From NCBI GenBank assembly GCA_041906305.1, contig JAYRJL010000002.1, positions 620,001-684,000 on the forward strand: a DNA stretch of 64,000 bases, written 5' to 3'. Position 1 is the first letter of the stretch. Every line of letters starts with the position of its first letter. The notes under the pieces were generated by a model that made no database searches, was not told the DNA's origin, and saw only the letters and a list, made by a program, of their open reading frames with translations. Position numbers and translations under genes: made by a program. Shown here in pieces: positions 17,206-27,144 of the stretch. This DNA is from SHVZ01 sp041906305 (GTDB lineage: Bacteria; Pseudomonadota; Alphaproteobacteria; SHVZ01).

Positions 17206-18321
17206 TTACATCTCGGAATACTTGCCGTCCTTGAAGATGTACCAGACGTAGGCGGCTTCCTTGACGTCGCCCTTGGCGTCCCAGGCGAGCTTGCCCAGCA
17301 CGGTGTCGACCGTCATGCCCTTGAGGGCGGCGGAGACCTTCGCGACGTCGGTCGAGCCGGCCTTCGCGACAGCAGCGGCCCACGCCTGGAACGCGGCGTA
17401 GGTGTAGAGGGTGTAGCCTTCCGGATCGTAGTTCGCGGCCTTGAACTTCTTGACCACGTCCTCGGCGGTCTTGAGCTTCCGCGGATCCGGGGCAAAGGTC
17501 ATCAGCGTGCCCTGGCCGGCCGGGCCGGTGATCTTCCAGAACTCGTCGGTGACCAGCGCGTCGCCCGAGACGAGCAGCGCGTTCAGGCCCTGCTCACGCG
17601 ACTGGCGGACGAGCAGGCCGGCTTCGGTGTGATAGCCGCCGAGATACATGGCGTCGACGCCAGCGGCCTTCATCTTCGAGACGAGCGCGGTGAAGTCCTT
17701 GTCGCCCTGGGTGACGGCTTCGTACATCACTTCGGTGAGGCCGGCGGCGTTCATCGCCTTCTTGGTCTCGTCGGCGAGGCCCTTACCGTAGGCCGACTTG
17801 TCGTGGATGATCGCGACCTTCTTGCCCTTGTACTGGGTGGCCAGGAACTTGCCGGCGACCAGCCCCTGGGCGTCGTCGCGGCCGCAGGTGCGGAACACGT
17901 TGTTCCACTTCTTCGAGGCGGCCTCTTCGGTCAGCGCCGGGTTGGTCGAGGCCGGCGTCATCTGAAGGATGCCGCTTTCGTTGTAGATCGCCGAAGCCGG
18001 GATCGACGACGACGAGCAGAAGTGGCCAGCCATGAAGACGATCTTCTTGCCGGCCATCTGGTTGGCGACGGCAACCGCCTGCTTCGGATCGCAGGCATCG
18101 TCGCCGACTTCGAGCTTCAGCTTCTTGCCGAGCACGCCACCCTTGGCGTTGATGTCGGCGACCGCCATCTCGGCGCCGCGCTTCATCTGCTCTCCGAAGG
18201 CAGCGTACTGGCCGGTGATCGGACCGGCGGTCGCGACACCGATGTCCTGCGCCGAAGCCGGGACCGCGGCGAAGGCCGCGACGGCGACTGCAGCGAGGAG
18301 CGAGGACGTCAATTTACGCAT
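17206..18321 (-). CDS. livK: Branched-chain amino acid-type ABC transporter substrate-binding protein
   Basis: A 371-residue periplasmic type I binding protein (Leu/Ile/Val family). The signal peptide (MRKLTSSLLAAVAVAAFAAVPASA) precedes DIGVATAGPITGQYAAFGEQMKRG, the family's opening strand and helix. Later landmarks are KGKKVAIIHDKSAYG and the YTYAAFQAWAAAVAKAG helix. An AGGGAGC ribosome site precedes the ATG. It is separated from livF by 128 bases with hairpins and has its own candidate promoter, consistent with higher expression than the membrane parts. Exact substrate cannot be assigned. Confidence 0.92.
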   Translation of the reverse strand: MRKLTSSLLAAVAVAAFAAVPASAQDIGVATAGPITGQYAAFGEQMKRGAEMAVADINAKGGVLGKKLKLEVGDDACDPKQAVAVANQMAGKKIVFMAGHFCSSSSIPASAIYNESGILQMTPASTNPALTEEAASKKWNNVFRTCGRDDAQGLVAGKFLATQYKGKKVAIIHDKSAYGKGLADETKKAMNAAGLTEVMYEAVTQGDKDFTALVSKMKAAGVDAMYLGGYHTEAGLLVRQSREQGLNALLVSGDALVTDEFWKITGPAGQGTLMTFAPDPRKLKTAEDVVKKFKAANYDPEGYTLYTYAAFQAWAAAVAKAGSTDVAKVSAALKGMTVDTVLGKLAWDAKGDVKEAAYVWYIFKDGKYSEM

Positions 18322-18344
18322 GTTGGTTCGGCTCCCTGTCGTTG

Positions 18345-18366
18345 AAGATACCCGCGCTCGAGCGGG
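18345..18366 (-). promoter_or_regulatory. Candidate livK promoter with adjoining dyad
   Basis: On the minus strand TATCTT (18345-18350) abuts an inverted repeat CCCGC-(6)-GCGGG (18351-18366). The leader is short (about 17 bases to the ATG) and holds AGGGAGC. No clear -35 box is at 16-18 bases. Confidence 0.35.
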
Positions 18367-18420
18367 TCGACTTTAAGCTCCCGACCGCGGAATGCGGGCG
18401 GCGATGGTGAAATGCTACCC

Positions 18421-18454
18421 CAAGGCCCAGGGCCTTGCTAGCGGGGTCGCTAGC
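18421..18454 (-). terminator. Two tandem hairpins after the DUF6867 gene
   Basis: CAAGGCCC-A-GGGCCTTG (18421-18437) and GCTAGCG-(4)-CGCTAGC (18437-18454) adjoin each other at the end of the livHMGF unit, the second overlapping the last codon and stop. Only a short TTTC follows, so this may be a weak terminator or a stabilising structure that separates livHMGF from livK. Confidence 0.4.
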
Positions 18455-18791
18455 GGCGCTCTCGCCAGCCGAGCAGGCCGTCGCGCTCGTAGATCCAGGG
18501 GTACTGCCCGACGAACTTCCGCACCTGCGTCAGCCGGAAACCGAGGCTGCCGAGCGCCACGATCACGGCGGCCGCGATCAGGTAAGGCGGGATCGCGAAA
18601 AGCTTTCCGCCGAACAGCAGCACCAGCAACAGACGGTCGGCAGCAGCCAACAGCAAGCCGTAGACGATCATGTGCCAATAGGGTCGCCAGGTCTGGGCAA
18701 GGGCTTGCCCGGTCTGCCAGGCGCCGCCGCCGAACATCACCACCGTGACAAGCACGAACAGGCCCAGGCCGGTCCCCAGGATCTCGCCCAT
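18450..18791 (-). CDS. DUF6867-type small membrane protein of the liv operon
   Basis: A 113-residue protein with three or four hydrophobic segments (ILGTGLGLFVLVTVVMFGGG, WHMIVYGLLLAAADRLLLVL, PPYLIAAAVIVALGSLGF) and a hydrophilic tail (KFVGQYPWIYERDGLLGWRE). It starts one base after the livF stop, so it is part of the transporter operon. From memory it matches the DUF6867 family, seen beside liv genes in alphaproteobacteria. It could be an accessory membrane subunit; no function is established from the sequence. Confidence 0.72.
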   Translation of the reverse strand: MGEILGTGLGLFVLVTVVMFGGGAWQTGQALAQTWRPYWHMIVYGLLLAAADRLLLVLLFGGKLFAIPPYLIAAAVIVALGSLGFRLTQVRKFVGQYPWIYERDGLLGWRERR

Positions 18792-18792
18792 C

Positions 18793-19503
18793 TCAGTGCC
18801 CGCCTTCGAGGTAGGCCGCCCGCACCTCGCGGTTCGCCAGCAGCTCCTTGCCTGTGCCCTGGAGAACGACGCGGCCATTGGCCAGCACATAGCCGCGATG
18901 CGCCAAGGAGAGCGCGTGGAAGGCGTTCTGCTCGACCAGGAAGACGGTCATGCCTTCCTTCTCGTTGATGTCGCGGATCACCGAGAAGATCTGCTTCACG
19001 ATCATGGGCGCCAGGCCCAGCGACGGCTCGTCGAGCAGGAGCAGCCGCGGACGGCTCATCAGCGCGCGCCCAATCGACAGCATCTGCTGCTCGCCGCCCG
19101 AAAGCGTGCCCGCGCGCTGCGCCTTCCGCTGGTCCAGGATCGGGAACAGCTTGAACACGCGCGCGCAGTCCTCGTCGAAGTGCGCGGGATCGGCGACGGT
19201 TGCACCCATCTGCAGGTTTTCGAGCACGGTCATGCGCGGAAAGATGCGCCGGCCTTCGGGTGCCTGGGCGATGCCGAAGCGCACGATCTCGAACGTGGGG
19301 AGCTGGGAGATGTCCCGGCCTTCGAAGACGATCCTGCCGCCGGACGCGCGCGGGTTGCCGCAGATCGTCATCAGGAGCGTGGTCTTGCCGGCACCGTTGG
19401 CGCCTATCAGCGTGACGATCTCGCCCTTCCTGACCTCGATGTCGACGCCGTGCAGCGCCTGGATGTGGCCGTAGGAGGTCGAGACGCCCTGGATGGAGAG
19501 CAT
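18793..19503 (-). CDS. livF: Branched-chain amino acid ABC transporter ATPase LivF
   Basis: A 236-residue ABC ATPase with Walker A GANGAGKTT (residues about 36-44), signature LSGGEQQML and Walker B LLLLDEPSLGLAP. The short form without a C-terminal domain is typical of LivF. The ATG at 19501-19503 (MLSIQGVSTSYGHIQALHGV) overlaps the livG stop by ATGA. It pairs with LivG on the cytoplasmic face of LivHM. Confidence 0.95.
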   Translation of the reverse strand: MLSIQGVSTSYGHIQALHGVDIEVRKGEIVTLIGANGAGKTTLLMTICGNPRASGGRIVFEGRDISQLPTFEIVRFGIAQAPEGRRIFPRMTVLENLQMGATVADPAHFDEDCARVFKLFPILDQRKAQRAGTLSGGEQQMLSIGRALMSRPRLLLLDEPSLGLAPMIVKQIFSVIRDINEKEGMTVFLVEQNAFHALSLAHRGYVLANGRVVLQGTGKELLANREVRAAYLEGGH

Positions 19504-20346
19504 CAGACCCTGCCCTCTTGATGGAGGTCGCCTGCGACCTCGGCCGGGAGCTGATCGGTCTCGTCTTCTCCGAGATATGCGCGGATCACGGCTGGATCGT
19601 TGCGGACCTCCGCGGGCGTTCCGTCGGCGATCATGCGGCCGTAGTCGAGCACCACGATGTGGTCGGAAATGCCCATGACCACGCTCATGTCGTGCTCGAT
19701 CAGCAGGATCCCGATCCTGTGCTGGTCGCGGATCTCGGTCAGCAGGTCGCGCAGCTCGGCTGACTCCCTCGGATTGAGGCCGGCAGCCGGCTCGTCGAGG
19801 CAGAGCAGAACCGGTCTCGTGCACATCGCGCGCGCGATCTCGAGGCGGCGCTGCGAGCCGTAAGGCAGGTTGCCCGCTTCCCAATCGGCTTGGGCGACAA
19901 GACCGAGACGGTCGAGCCAGAAGCGCGCGAGGTCGATCGCCTCGCGCTCGGCGCTGCGATAGGCGGAGAGTCCGAACAGGCCGGCAATCGTCCAGCCCGA
20001 CGCCTTCATCAGCACGTTGTGCTGCGCGACGACGAGGTTCTCAAGCACGGTCATCCGCGGGAAGAGCCGGATGTTCTGGAAGGTCCGGGCGACCCCTGCC
20101 CTTTGGGCGATGCGAAAGCCGTCCATGCGCTCGAGCAGGAACTCGCCGCGGGCGCCGGTCAGCCTCAGGCGGCCGACGGGCGCGTTGTAGAAGCCGGTCA
20201 GGCAGTTGAACACCGTGGTCTTGCCCGCGCCGTTCGGTCCGATGATCGCCGTGATCTCACGATCGTAGGCGGTGAACGACACGTCGTTGACGGCGACGAG
20301 GCCGCCGAATCGCATCGTCAGATGCTCGACCTGGAGCAGCGGCGCC

Positions 20347-20354
<8 letters not shown>
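19503..20354 (-). CDS. livG: Branched-chain amino acid ABC transporter ATPase LivG
   Basis: A 283-residue ABC ATPase with Walker A GPNGAGKTT, the LivG-type signature LPYGSQRRLEIARAM and Walker B LLCLDEPAAGLNP. The C-terminus carries the LivG extension (YGRMIADGTPAEVRNDPAVIRAYLGE). Its ATG at 20352-20354 lies inside the last codons of livM, overlapping by eight bases. Confidence 0.95.
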
Positions 20355-21767
<1,413 letters not shown>

Positions 21768-21768
<1 letters not shown>

Positions 21769-22691
21769 CAGACCTTCTCGATGTCGGGTTTGCCGAGCAG
21801 TCCGGTCGGCTTGAAGATCAGCGTCAGCACGAGGATCACGAAGACCGCGACATCCTTGTACTCGACGCTGAAATAAGCCGACCAGAATGCCTCGATCAGG
21901 CCGATCAGCAGCCCGCCGAGCATGGCGCCGGGAAGCGAGCCGATGCCGCCGAGCACCGCAGCGGTGAAGGCCTTCACGCCGGCGAGAAAGCCGATGAAGA
22001 AGTCGATGACGCCGTAGTAGAGCGTCACCATCATGCCGGCGACCGCCGCCAGCATGGCGCCGACGACGAAGGTCAGCGAGATCGTGCGGTTGACGTCGAT
22101 GCCGAGCAGCGCCGCCATCCCCATGTCCTGCTCACAGGCGCGCTGGGCGCGACCGAGGGCGGTGCGCTGGATCAGCAGCGTGAAGCCGGTCATCAGCACG
22201 ACGGTCAGGACGACGATGATGATCTGGATGTAGCTGAGCCGCACGGTGAAGGTGCCGCCCTGGAAGAACTCGAATCCCCCGGTGATCACCGGCTGCATCG
22301 GTTTGACCCGCGCGCCCTGGACCAGCTGCACGTAGTTCTGCAGGAACAGCGACATGCCGATCGCCGAGATCAGCGGCGCCAGGCGGAAAGACCCCCTGAG
22401 CGGCCTGTAAGCGATGCGCTCGACCGACCAGCCGTAAGCTGCCGTGAACACCATCGCCGAAAGCAGCACCACCAGGAGTGCCAGCGGGATGAAGGTGACA
22501 CCGATCAGGCCGAGCACGATGAAGGTGATAACGGAGATGAAGGCGCCGATCATGTAGACCTCGCCATGGGCGAAGTTGATCATGCCGACGATGCCGTAGA
22601 CCATGGTGTAGCCGATGGCGATCAGTCCGTAGATCGCGCCCAGCGTCACACCGTTGATCAGCTGCTGGAGAAAGTACTCCAACGCCTTCAA
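21768..22691 (-). CDS. livH: Branched-chain amino acid ABC transporter permease LivH
   Basis: A 307-residue permease with the family's opening LINGVTLGAIYGLIAIGYTMVYGI and the FAHGEVYMIGAF loop, plus AYRPLRGSFRLAPLISAIGMS and a coupling helix QRACEQDMGMAALLGIDVNRT. The best start is TTG (22689-22691) just after a G-rich stretch; no ATG stands earlier in frame. It is the first gene of the livHMGF unit. A 7-bp hairpin lies 65 bases upstream. Confidence 0.94.
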
Positions 22692-22755
22692 GCCCCCCGG
22701 GACCGCAAATCCGGTCCGTCACCTGTTCGCGCCGGCCGGTTGTAACAGCTCGGCC

Positions 22756-22772
22756 GTTCCGCGTAGCGGAAC
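22756..22772 (-). repeat. Hairpin upstream of livH
   Basis: GTTCCGC-GTA-GCGGAAC forms a perfect 7-bp stem with a three-base loop in the 124-base gap between the 22816-23028 gene and livH. No T-tract follows on the minus strand, so it is either a weak terminator or part of the livH leader. Confidence 0.35.
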
Positions 22773-22815
22773 CTATCGCCGAACAAACAGACGTAGCAAG
22801 AGCGAAGTGACGCGC

Positions 22816-23028
22816 TCAGACGTCGAGCCCGGAGCGCGGCCCCTTTCCTTCGGCCTTGCGCTTGAGCACGAAGAGCAGGCGATTGACGGCCTGCTGCTTC
22901 AACGCGGCTTCCGGGGCGCTCGCCGGTCCGACGATCGAGACTTCCGTGCCGGTCACGGCATCGACCGCGACCACCTTCACATAGGCGCCGACACGCGAAA
23001 ACTCGAACAGGACTTCCCGATGGGCCAT
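22816..23028 (-). CDS. Small conserved alphaproteobacterial protein (DUF6898-type)
   Basis: A 70-residue protein, MAHREVLFEFSRVGAYVKVVAVDAVT..., with the core VTGTEVSIVGPASAPEAALKQQAVNRL. I recognise this as a family common in Rhodospirillales and Rhizobiales, which I believe is DUF6898, with no known function. Its two parts look like a short beta-sheet and one helix. It is divergent from gcdH across 95 bases. An 8-bp inverted repeat (23042-23059) lies just before its ATG. Confidence 0.75.
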   Translation of the reverse strand: MAHREVLFEFSRVGAYVKVVAVDAVTGTEVSIVGPASAPEAALKQQAVNRLLFVLKRKAEGKGPRSGLDV

Positions 23029-23063
23029 CGCGGCGCTTTTCCCGGGCTCTGGAGCCCGGACCT

Positions 23064-23092
23064 TTGAGCTAGGTCGTGGACCAGCCTATAAA
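23064..23092 (+). promoter_or_regulatory. Predicted gcdH promoter
   Basis: TTGAGC (23064-23069), a 17-base spacer and TATAAA (23087-23092) precede gcdH, with a predicted start near 23099 and AAGGGAG ahead of the ATG. A small dyad GGTC-GTG-GACC (23072-23082) sits in the spacer. Confidence 0.6.
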
Positions 23093-23123
23093 GGGTGACG
23101 TTCCGAAGACAAGGGAGCCTCCC

Positions 23124-24332
23124 ATGACCGCGCTCCGCGCCAAGACGCCATCGAGCAAAGCCAGCTTCGAATGGGCCGACCCGTTCCTGCTCGACGAGCA
23201 GCTGACCGAGGACGAGCGCCTTATCCGCGACTCCGCGCGCGACTACTGCCAGGACAAGCTGATGCCCCGGGTCCTGGAGGCCAACCGGCACGAGAAGTTC
23301 GACCGCTCGATCCTGAACGAGATGGGCGCGCTGGGTTTCCTGGGGTCGACCATCGACGGGTACGGTTGCGCCGGGGTCAACTACGTCTCCTACGGGCTGA
23401 TCGCGCGCGAGGTCGAACGCGTCGATTCCGGCTACCGCTCGACGATGAGCGTGCAGTCGAGCCTGGTGATGCATCCGATCCACGCCTACGGCAACGAGGC
23501 GCAGCGGCAGAAGTACCTGCCGAAGCTGGCGACCGGCGAATGGGTCGGCTGCTTCGGGCTGACCGAGCCGGACCACGGATCCGACCCCGGCAGCATGAAG
23601 ACGCGGGCGAAGAAGACGTCGGACGGCTACCTGCTGAGCGGCGCCAAGATGTGGATCACCAACTCGCCGATCGCCGACGTGATGGTGGTGTGGGCCAAGA
23701 CCGACGACGACGTGATCCGGGGATTCATCCTGGAGCGCGGCATGAAGGGGCTTTCCACCCCGAAGATCGAGGGCAAGTTCTCGCTCCGCGCCTCGATCAC
23801 CGGCGAGATCGTGATGGACAACGTGCCGGTGCCGGAAGCGAACCTGCTGCCGAACGTCTCGGGTCTCAAGGGCCCCTTCGGATGCCTCAACAACGCCCGC
23901 TACGGGATCGCCTGGGGCGCGCTCGGCGCCGCCGAGTTCTGCTGGCACGCGGCCCGCACCTACACGCTCGAACGCAAGCAGTTCGGCCGGCCGCTCGCCG
24001 CAAACCAGCTGATCCAGAAGAAGCTCGCCGACATGCAGACCGAGATCTCGATCGGGCTGCAGGCGTGCCTGCGCGCCGGCCAGCTCAAGGACGAGAACCG
24101 GGCAGCCCCGGAGCTGATCTCGCTGATCAAGCGCAATTCGTGCGGCAAGGCGCTCGACATCGCGCGTACCGCCCGCGACATGCATGGCGGCAACGGTGTC
24201 CATGACGAGTTCCACGTGATCCGTCACGTGATGAACCTGGAAGCCGTGAACACCTACGAAGGCACGCACGACATCCATGCGTTGATCCTCGGCCGCGCCC
24301 AGACCGGGATCCAGGCCTTCACCGGCGCTTGA
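23124..24332 (+). CDS. gcdH: Glutaryl-CoA dehydrogenase
   Basis: A flavoprotein that oxidises and decarboxylates glutaryl-CoA to crotonyl-CoA in lysine/tryptophan catabolism. The 402 residues follow the GCDH pattern: FEWADPFLLDEQLTEDE at the N-terminus, VERVDSGYRS, FGLTEPDHGSDPGSM, and the catalytic base at about E379 in TYEGTHDIHALILGRA. The SGYRS arginine contacts the glutaryl carboxylate in this family. The ATG at 23124 follows AAGGGAG; a frame extension to 23076 adds nothing conserved. It stands alone behind its own promoter. Confidence 0.94.
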   Translation: MTALRAKTPSSKASFEWADPFLLDEQLTEDERLIRDSARDYCQDKLMPRVLEANRHEKFDRSILNEMGALGFLGSTIDGYGCAGVNYVSYGLIAREVERVDSGYRSTMSVQSSLVMHPIHAYGNEAQRQKYLPKLATGEWVGCFGLTEPDHGSDPGSMKTRAKKTSDGYLLSGAKMWITNSPIADVMVVWAKTDDDVIRGFILERGMKGLSTPKIEGKFSLRASITGEIVMDNVPVPEANLLPNVSGLKGPFGCLNNARYGIAWGALGAAEFCWHAARTYTLERKQFGRPLAANQLIQKKLADMQTEISIGLQACLRAGQLKDENRAAPELISLIKRNSCGKALDIARTARDMHGGNGVHDEFHVIRHVMNLEAVNTYEGTHDIHALILGRAQTGIQAFTGA

Positions 24333-24372
24333 GCGCCGGCAACGTCGTGGCCCTGACGGCGTTATCCGCGCC

Positions 24373-25665
24373 ATGGACCTGGAAACCACGCTGTCGCGCC
24401 TGGCGTTGGCGCTCGGCATCGGCCTTCTGATCGGGCTCGAGCGCGGCTGGCGTTCGCGCGAGGCCGATTCCGGAAGCCGCGCCGCCGGTATCCGGACCTT
24501 CGCGATCTCGGGGTTCCTCGGCGGCCTGATCGGCGCCCTCGTCGACCGGCTGGGCGGCGCGGAGAGCGCAGGCGGCGGCATCGCCTTCGGCGTGGCCTTC
24601 GCGACCTACGCGGCCGTCATCGCCGCCTTCAGCCGCGACCAGAACCGCGCGGAGAACAGCGTCTCGGCCACCAACGCCGTTGCCGGCATGCTGACCTTCG
24701 CGCTCGGCACCTACGCGGTCCTGGGTGACACGCGCATCGCTGCCGCCGCCGCAGTCGCAGCCGCGGTCGTGCTTGCGGTGCGCGAGGAGCTGCACGGGCT
24801 CCTCGACAAGATCACCTGGATAGAGCTGCGCTCGACGCTCCTCCTGCTGGCGATGACGTTCGTCGCCCTGCCGCTGCTCCCGGACGAGGCCATCGGCCGC
24901 CTTGGCGGTATCAACCCACGCGAGATTTGGCTGATCGCGATCGTGCTCGCCTGCGTCTCCTTCCTCGGTTATGCCGCAGTGAAGTACATGGGCGCGAACC
25001 ACGGCATTCTCCTCGCCGCAGCCGCCGGTGGCCTCGCCTCCTCGACCGCGGTCGCCGCCGCCAACGCGCAGCGCGCCAAGGCCGGCGAGAGCACGCCCGG
25101 CCTGCTCGCCGCCGGCGTCGCGATGGCCAACGCGATCTCCCTCGTCCGGGTCGCGGCGATCGTCGCCACGCTGCAGGCGAGCCTGCTGCCGACGATCGGT
25201 CCTGCCCTCGGGGCGGCGTCGCTGGTCTCGGCCGGCTTCGCGCTGATCTCCGTCTACGGCGCCAGGTCGCGCAGGAAGGACGGCGCGACGACGAGCTTCC
25301 GCAACCCGTTCAGCTTCTGGTCGGTGGTCAGCTTCGCCGCGATCCTCGGCGCGGTCATGGTGCTGTCCCGGGCCGCAAGCGAAGGCTATGGCGCGACCGG
25401 CGCCATCCTCGGCGCAGTGATCGCCGGCCTTGCGGACGTCGATGCGGTCTCGATCTCGCTCGCCCGCCTGGTGCCGGGATCCCTGAGCGAGACTGCGGCA
25501 GCCACGGCGATACTGGCTGCCGTCGCCAGCAACACGATCTGCAAGGCGGCCATCGCCGCGACCATCGGCCGTGGAGCTTTCGCGCTCGCGGTCGTCGCGA
25601 TCTCGGCCGGCTGCCTCGCCGTCGCAGGCGCGACCCTGGGTGCGATGGTGGCGCTGCGCGCCTAG
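24373..25665 (+). CDS. MgtC/SapB N-terminal domain fused to DUF4010 membrane protein
   Basis: A 430-residue polytopic membrane protein. The N-terminal MgtC-like domain shows LALGIGLLIGLERGWR and RAAGIRTFAISGFLGGLIGAL. The C-terminal part is the DUF4010 membrane domain (NPFSFWSVVSFAAILGAVMVLSRA; ADVDAVSISLARL). MgtC proteins affect Mg2+ adaptation and ATP synthase in other bacteria, but the function of this fusion is not established. It follows gcdH by 40 bases and its stop overlaps, tail to tail, that of the next gene through a CTAG. Confidence 0.87.
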   Translation: MDLETTLSRLALALGIGLLIGLERGWRSREADSGSRAAGIRTFAISGFLGGLIGALVDRLGGAESAGGGIAFGVAFATYAAVIAAFSRDQNRAENSVSATNAVAGMLTFALGTYAVLGDTRIAAAAAVAAAVVLAVREELHGLLDKITWIELRSTLLLLAMTFVALPLLPDEAIGRLGGINPREIWLIAIVLACVSFLGYAAVKYMGANHGILLAAAAGGLASSTAVAAANAQRAKAGESTPGLLAAGVAMANAISLVRVAAIVATLQASLLPTIGPALGAASLVSAGFALISVYGARSRRKDGATTSFRNPFSFWSVVSFAAILGAVMVLSRAASEGYGATGAILGAVIAGLADVDAVSISLARLVPGSLSETAAATAILAAVASNTICKAAIAATIGRGAFALAVVAISAGCLAVAGATLGAMVALRA

Positions 25666-26072
25666 CGCTGCTTCATCTGCTCGGCGCAGGCCTGCGCGAT
25701 CGCACGCTGGTCGCGGTCGCCGAGCTGCTGGTCGCCGTAGAAGACCTTACCGTCCTTGACCCGGAGCTGGAGGATGCTCGCCTCAGCCTTGAACGAATTG
25801 ATGGACGAGCCCTGGCTTGCCAGCCGGCGGGTCACGTCGATCGTGAACTCCTTGGGCGGCTGGAAGCGCTGACGGTTGTTGAGGTCTGCTGGCGCGACCA
25901 CGCGGCCCTGGGCGTCCTGTCCGGGACGATATTTCACGTCCGGTGACGGCGTGTGGATCGTCAGGTTCCGGCACTCGGACTCGGCGATCGTCACCTGCGG
26001 TGACGTGGCCGAGACCTGGGCGAAGGCCGGTGCTGCCATCAGCAGCCCGGCGAGAGCGGCAAGGAGGCGCAT
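25662..26072 (-). CDS. Exported protein of unknown function
   Basis: A 136-residue protein that I do not recognise. It has a clear signal peptide (MRLLAALAGLLMAAPAFA, cut before QVSAT). The mature part is hydrophilic, with two cysteines (SECRNL; AQACAEQ) that could form a disulfide, and a central FTIDVTRRLASQG strand. It overlaps the DUF4010 gene tail to tail by four bases. The 55 bases between it and the esterase hold no clear feature. Confidence 0.7.
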   Translation of the reverse strand: MRLLAALAGLLMAAPAFAQVSATSPQVTIAESECRNLTIHTPSPDVKYRPGQDAQGRVVAPADLNNRQRFQPPKEFTIDVTRRLASQGSSINSFKAEASILQLRVKDGKVFYGDQQLGDRDQRAIAQACAEQMKQR

Positions 26073-26127
26073 GTCGAAAGTCTAGTCCGGCAGGAGCCCC
26101 GTGGCGAGGGGGGAGCAGAAGCAGACG

Positions 26128-27144
26128 TCAGGTCCGCAAGGCCTTCTCGAGGAAGGGCAGGCTGGTATCCATGCGGTAGTCGATGGAGGAGTGGTTGTCG
26201 TTGAACTCCTCGTAGGCGTGAGGAACGTTCTTCGAGACGAGAAGACGGCTGAGGCGACGTGCACCGTAGTGGAGGTGATACTGGTCCTCGACACCGCAGT
26301 CGATGAAGAGCCCCTTGAGCTTCTTCAGCTCCGACGTTCGCGTCTCGGCCAACACCAAGGGATCCCAGCGCGTCCAGAGAGCCCAGCGCTCGGGGATGAT
26401 CTCGCAGGTCTCGAGATCGACCGGAAGGCGGATCGACAGGAACTGGCGCGGATCGGGATCGTAGGTCGCCGCCATCGCCAGGATCATCAGCGCGTGCGTC
26501 TCCTTGTCCGAGGACTTCTTCTGCGCCTCGAAATGCCGGATGAAGGCCTCGACCGAGCGGCCGTGGCGCGCCAGCACGTTCAAGGTCGACGGCATGTCCT
26601 GGAGGTAGATCAGTTCGAAGGCCATGTCGCCGGAGTGACAGGCGACCGCGCTCCAGAAGTCGGCATGCAGCATGCCGTGCACGATCGCTCCGTAGCCGCC
26701 CGAGGATTTGCCGAAGAGGCCCCGCCTCCCCTGCCCGCCGCAGCCGAAGGTCGATTCGACCTGCGGCACGACCTCCTGGATCAGGAAGTCTGCATAGGCG
26801 CCCATGCCCGCCGAGTTGATATACTGGTTGCCGCCGAGCCGCGTGTAGCAGTCGGGGAATGCCACGGCGACAGGCCCCATCGCTCCGGTCGCGATCAGCC
26901 GGTCGAGGCGTTCCGGCACGTTCTCGGTGAAGGCGCGCCAGTTGGTGTGCCCGAGGCCGGAGCCGGTGAAGCCCGCGAGGTCGACCAGCAGCGGCACCTT
27001 GGTCCACGGCTTGTAGCCAGGCGGAAGGTAGACATCGACCGAGCGCAGATGCGGATCGCCGAGAGGATTGCCGCGAAGCGCCTGGGAGTCGACGGCGATC
27101 CGCCTGACTTCGCCTTTCGGCTGATCCCAGGTCCGGCGGGTCAT
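26128..27144 (-). CDS. Alpha/beta-hydrolase esterase (enterochelin esterase/esterase D-like)
   Basis: A 338-residue hydrolase without a signal peptide. The nucleophile elbow is GKSSGG (S147), preceded by the family's early motif RSVDVYLPPGYKP and VDLAGFTGSG, and followed by RTSELKKLKGLFIDCG and a C-terminal His in EEFNDNHSSIDYRM. It is closest in layout to the esterase D/Fes-type family. It is the last gene of the peptide-transporter operon and overlaps the amidohydrolase gene by ATGA. Its substrate may enter through the transporter; that is inference. Confidence 0.82.
   Translation of the reverse strand: MTRRTWDQPKGEVRRIAVDSQALRGNPLGDPHLRSVDVYLPPGYKPWTKVPLLVDLAGFTGSGLGHTNWRAFTENVPERLDRLIATGAMGPVAVAFPDCYTRLGGNQYINSAGMGAYADFLIQEVVPQVESTFGCGGQGRRGLFGKSSGGYGAIVHGMLHADFWSAVACHSGDMAFELIYLQDMPSTLNVLARHGRSVEAFIRHFEAQKKSSDKETHALMILAMAATYDPDPRQFLSIRLPVDLETCEIIPERWALWTRWDPLVLAETRTSELKKLKGLFIDCGVEDQYHLHYGARRLSRLLVSKNVPHAYEEFNDNHSSIDYRMDTSLPFLEKALRT

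Noticed and set aside
24320..24338. Terminator at the gcdH stop
   Set aside because: A 7-bp GC stem surrounds the stop codon but no T-tract follows, and the next gene starts 40 bases on.
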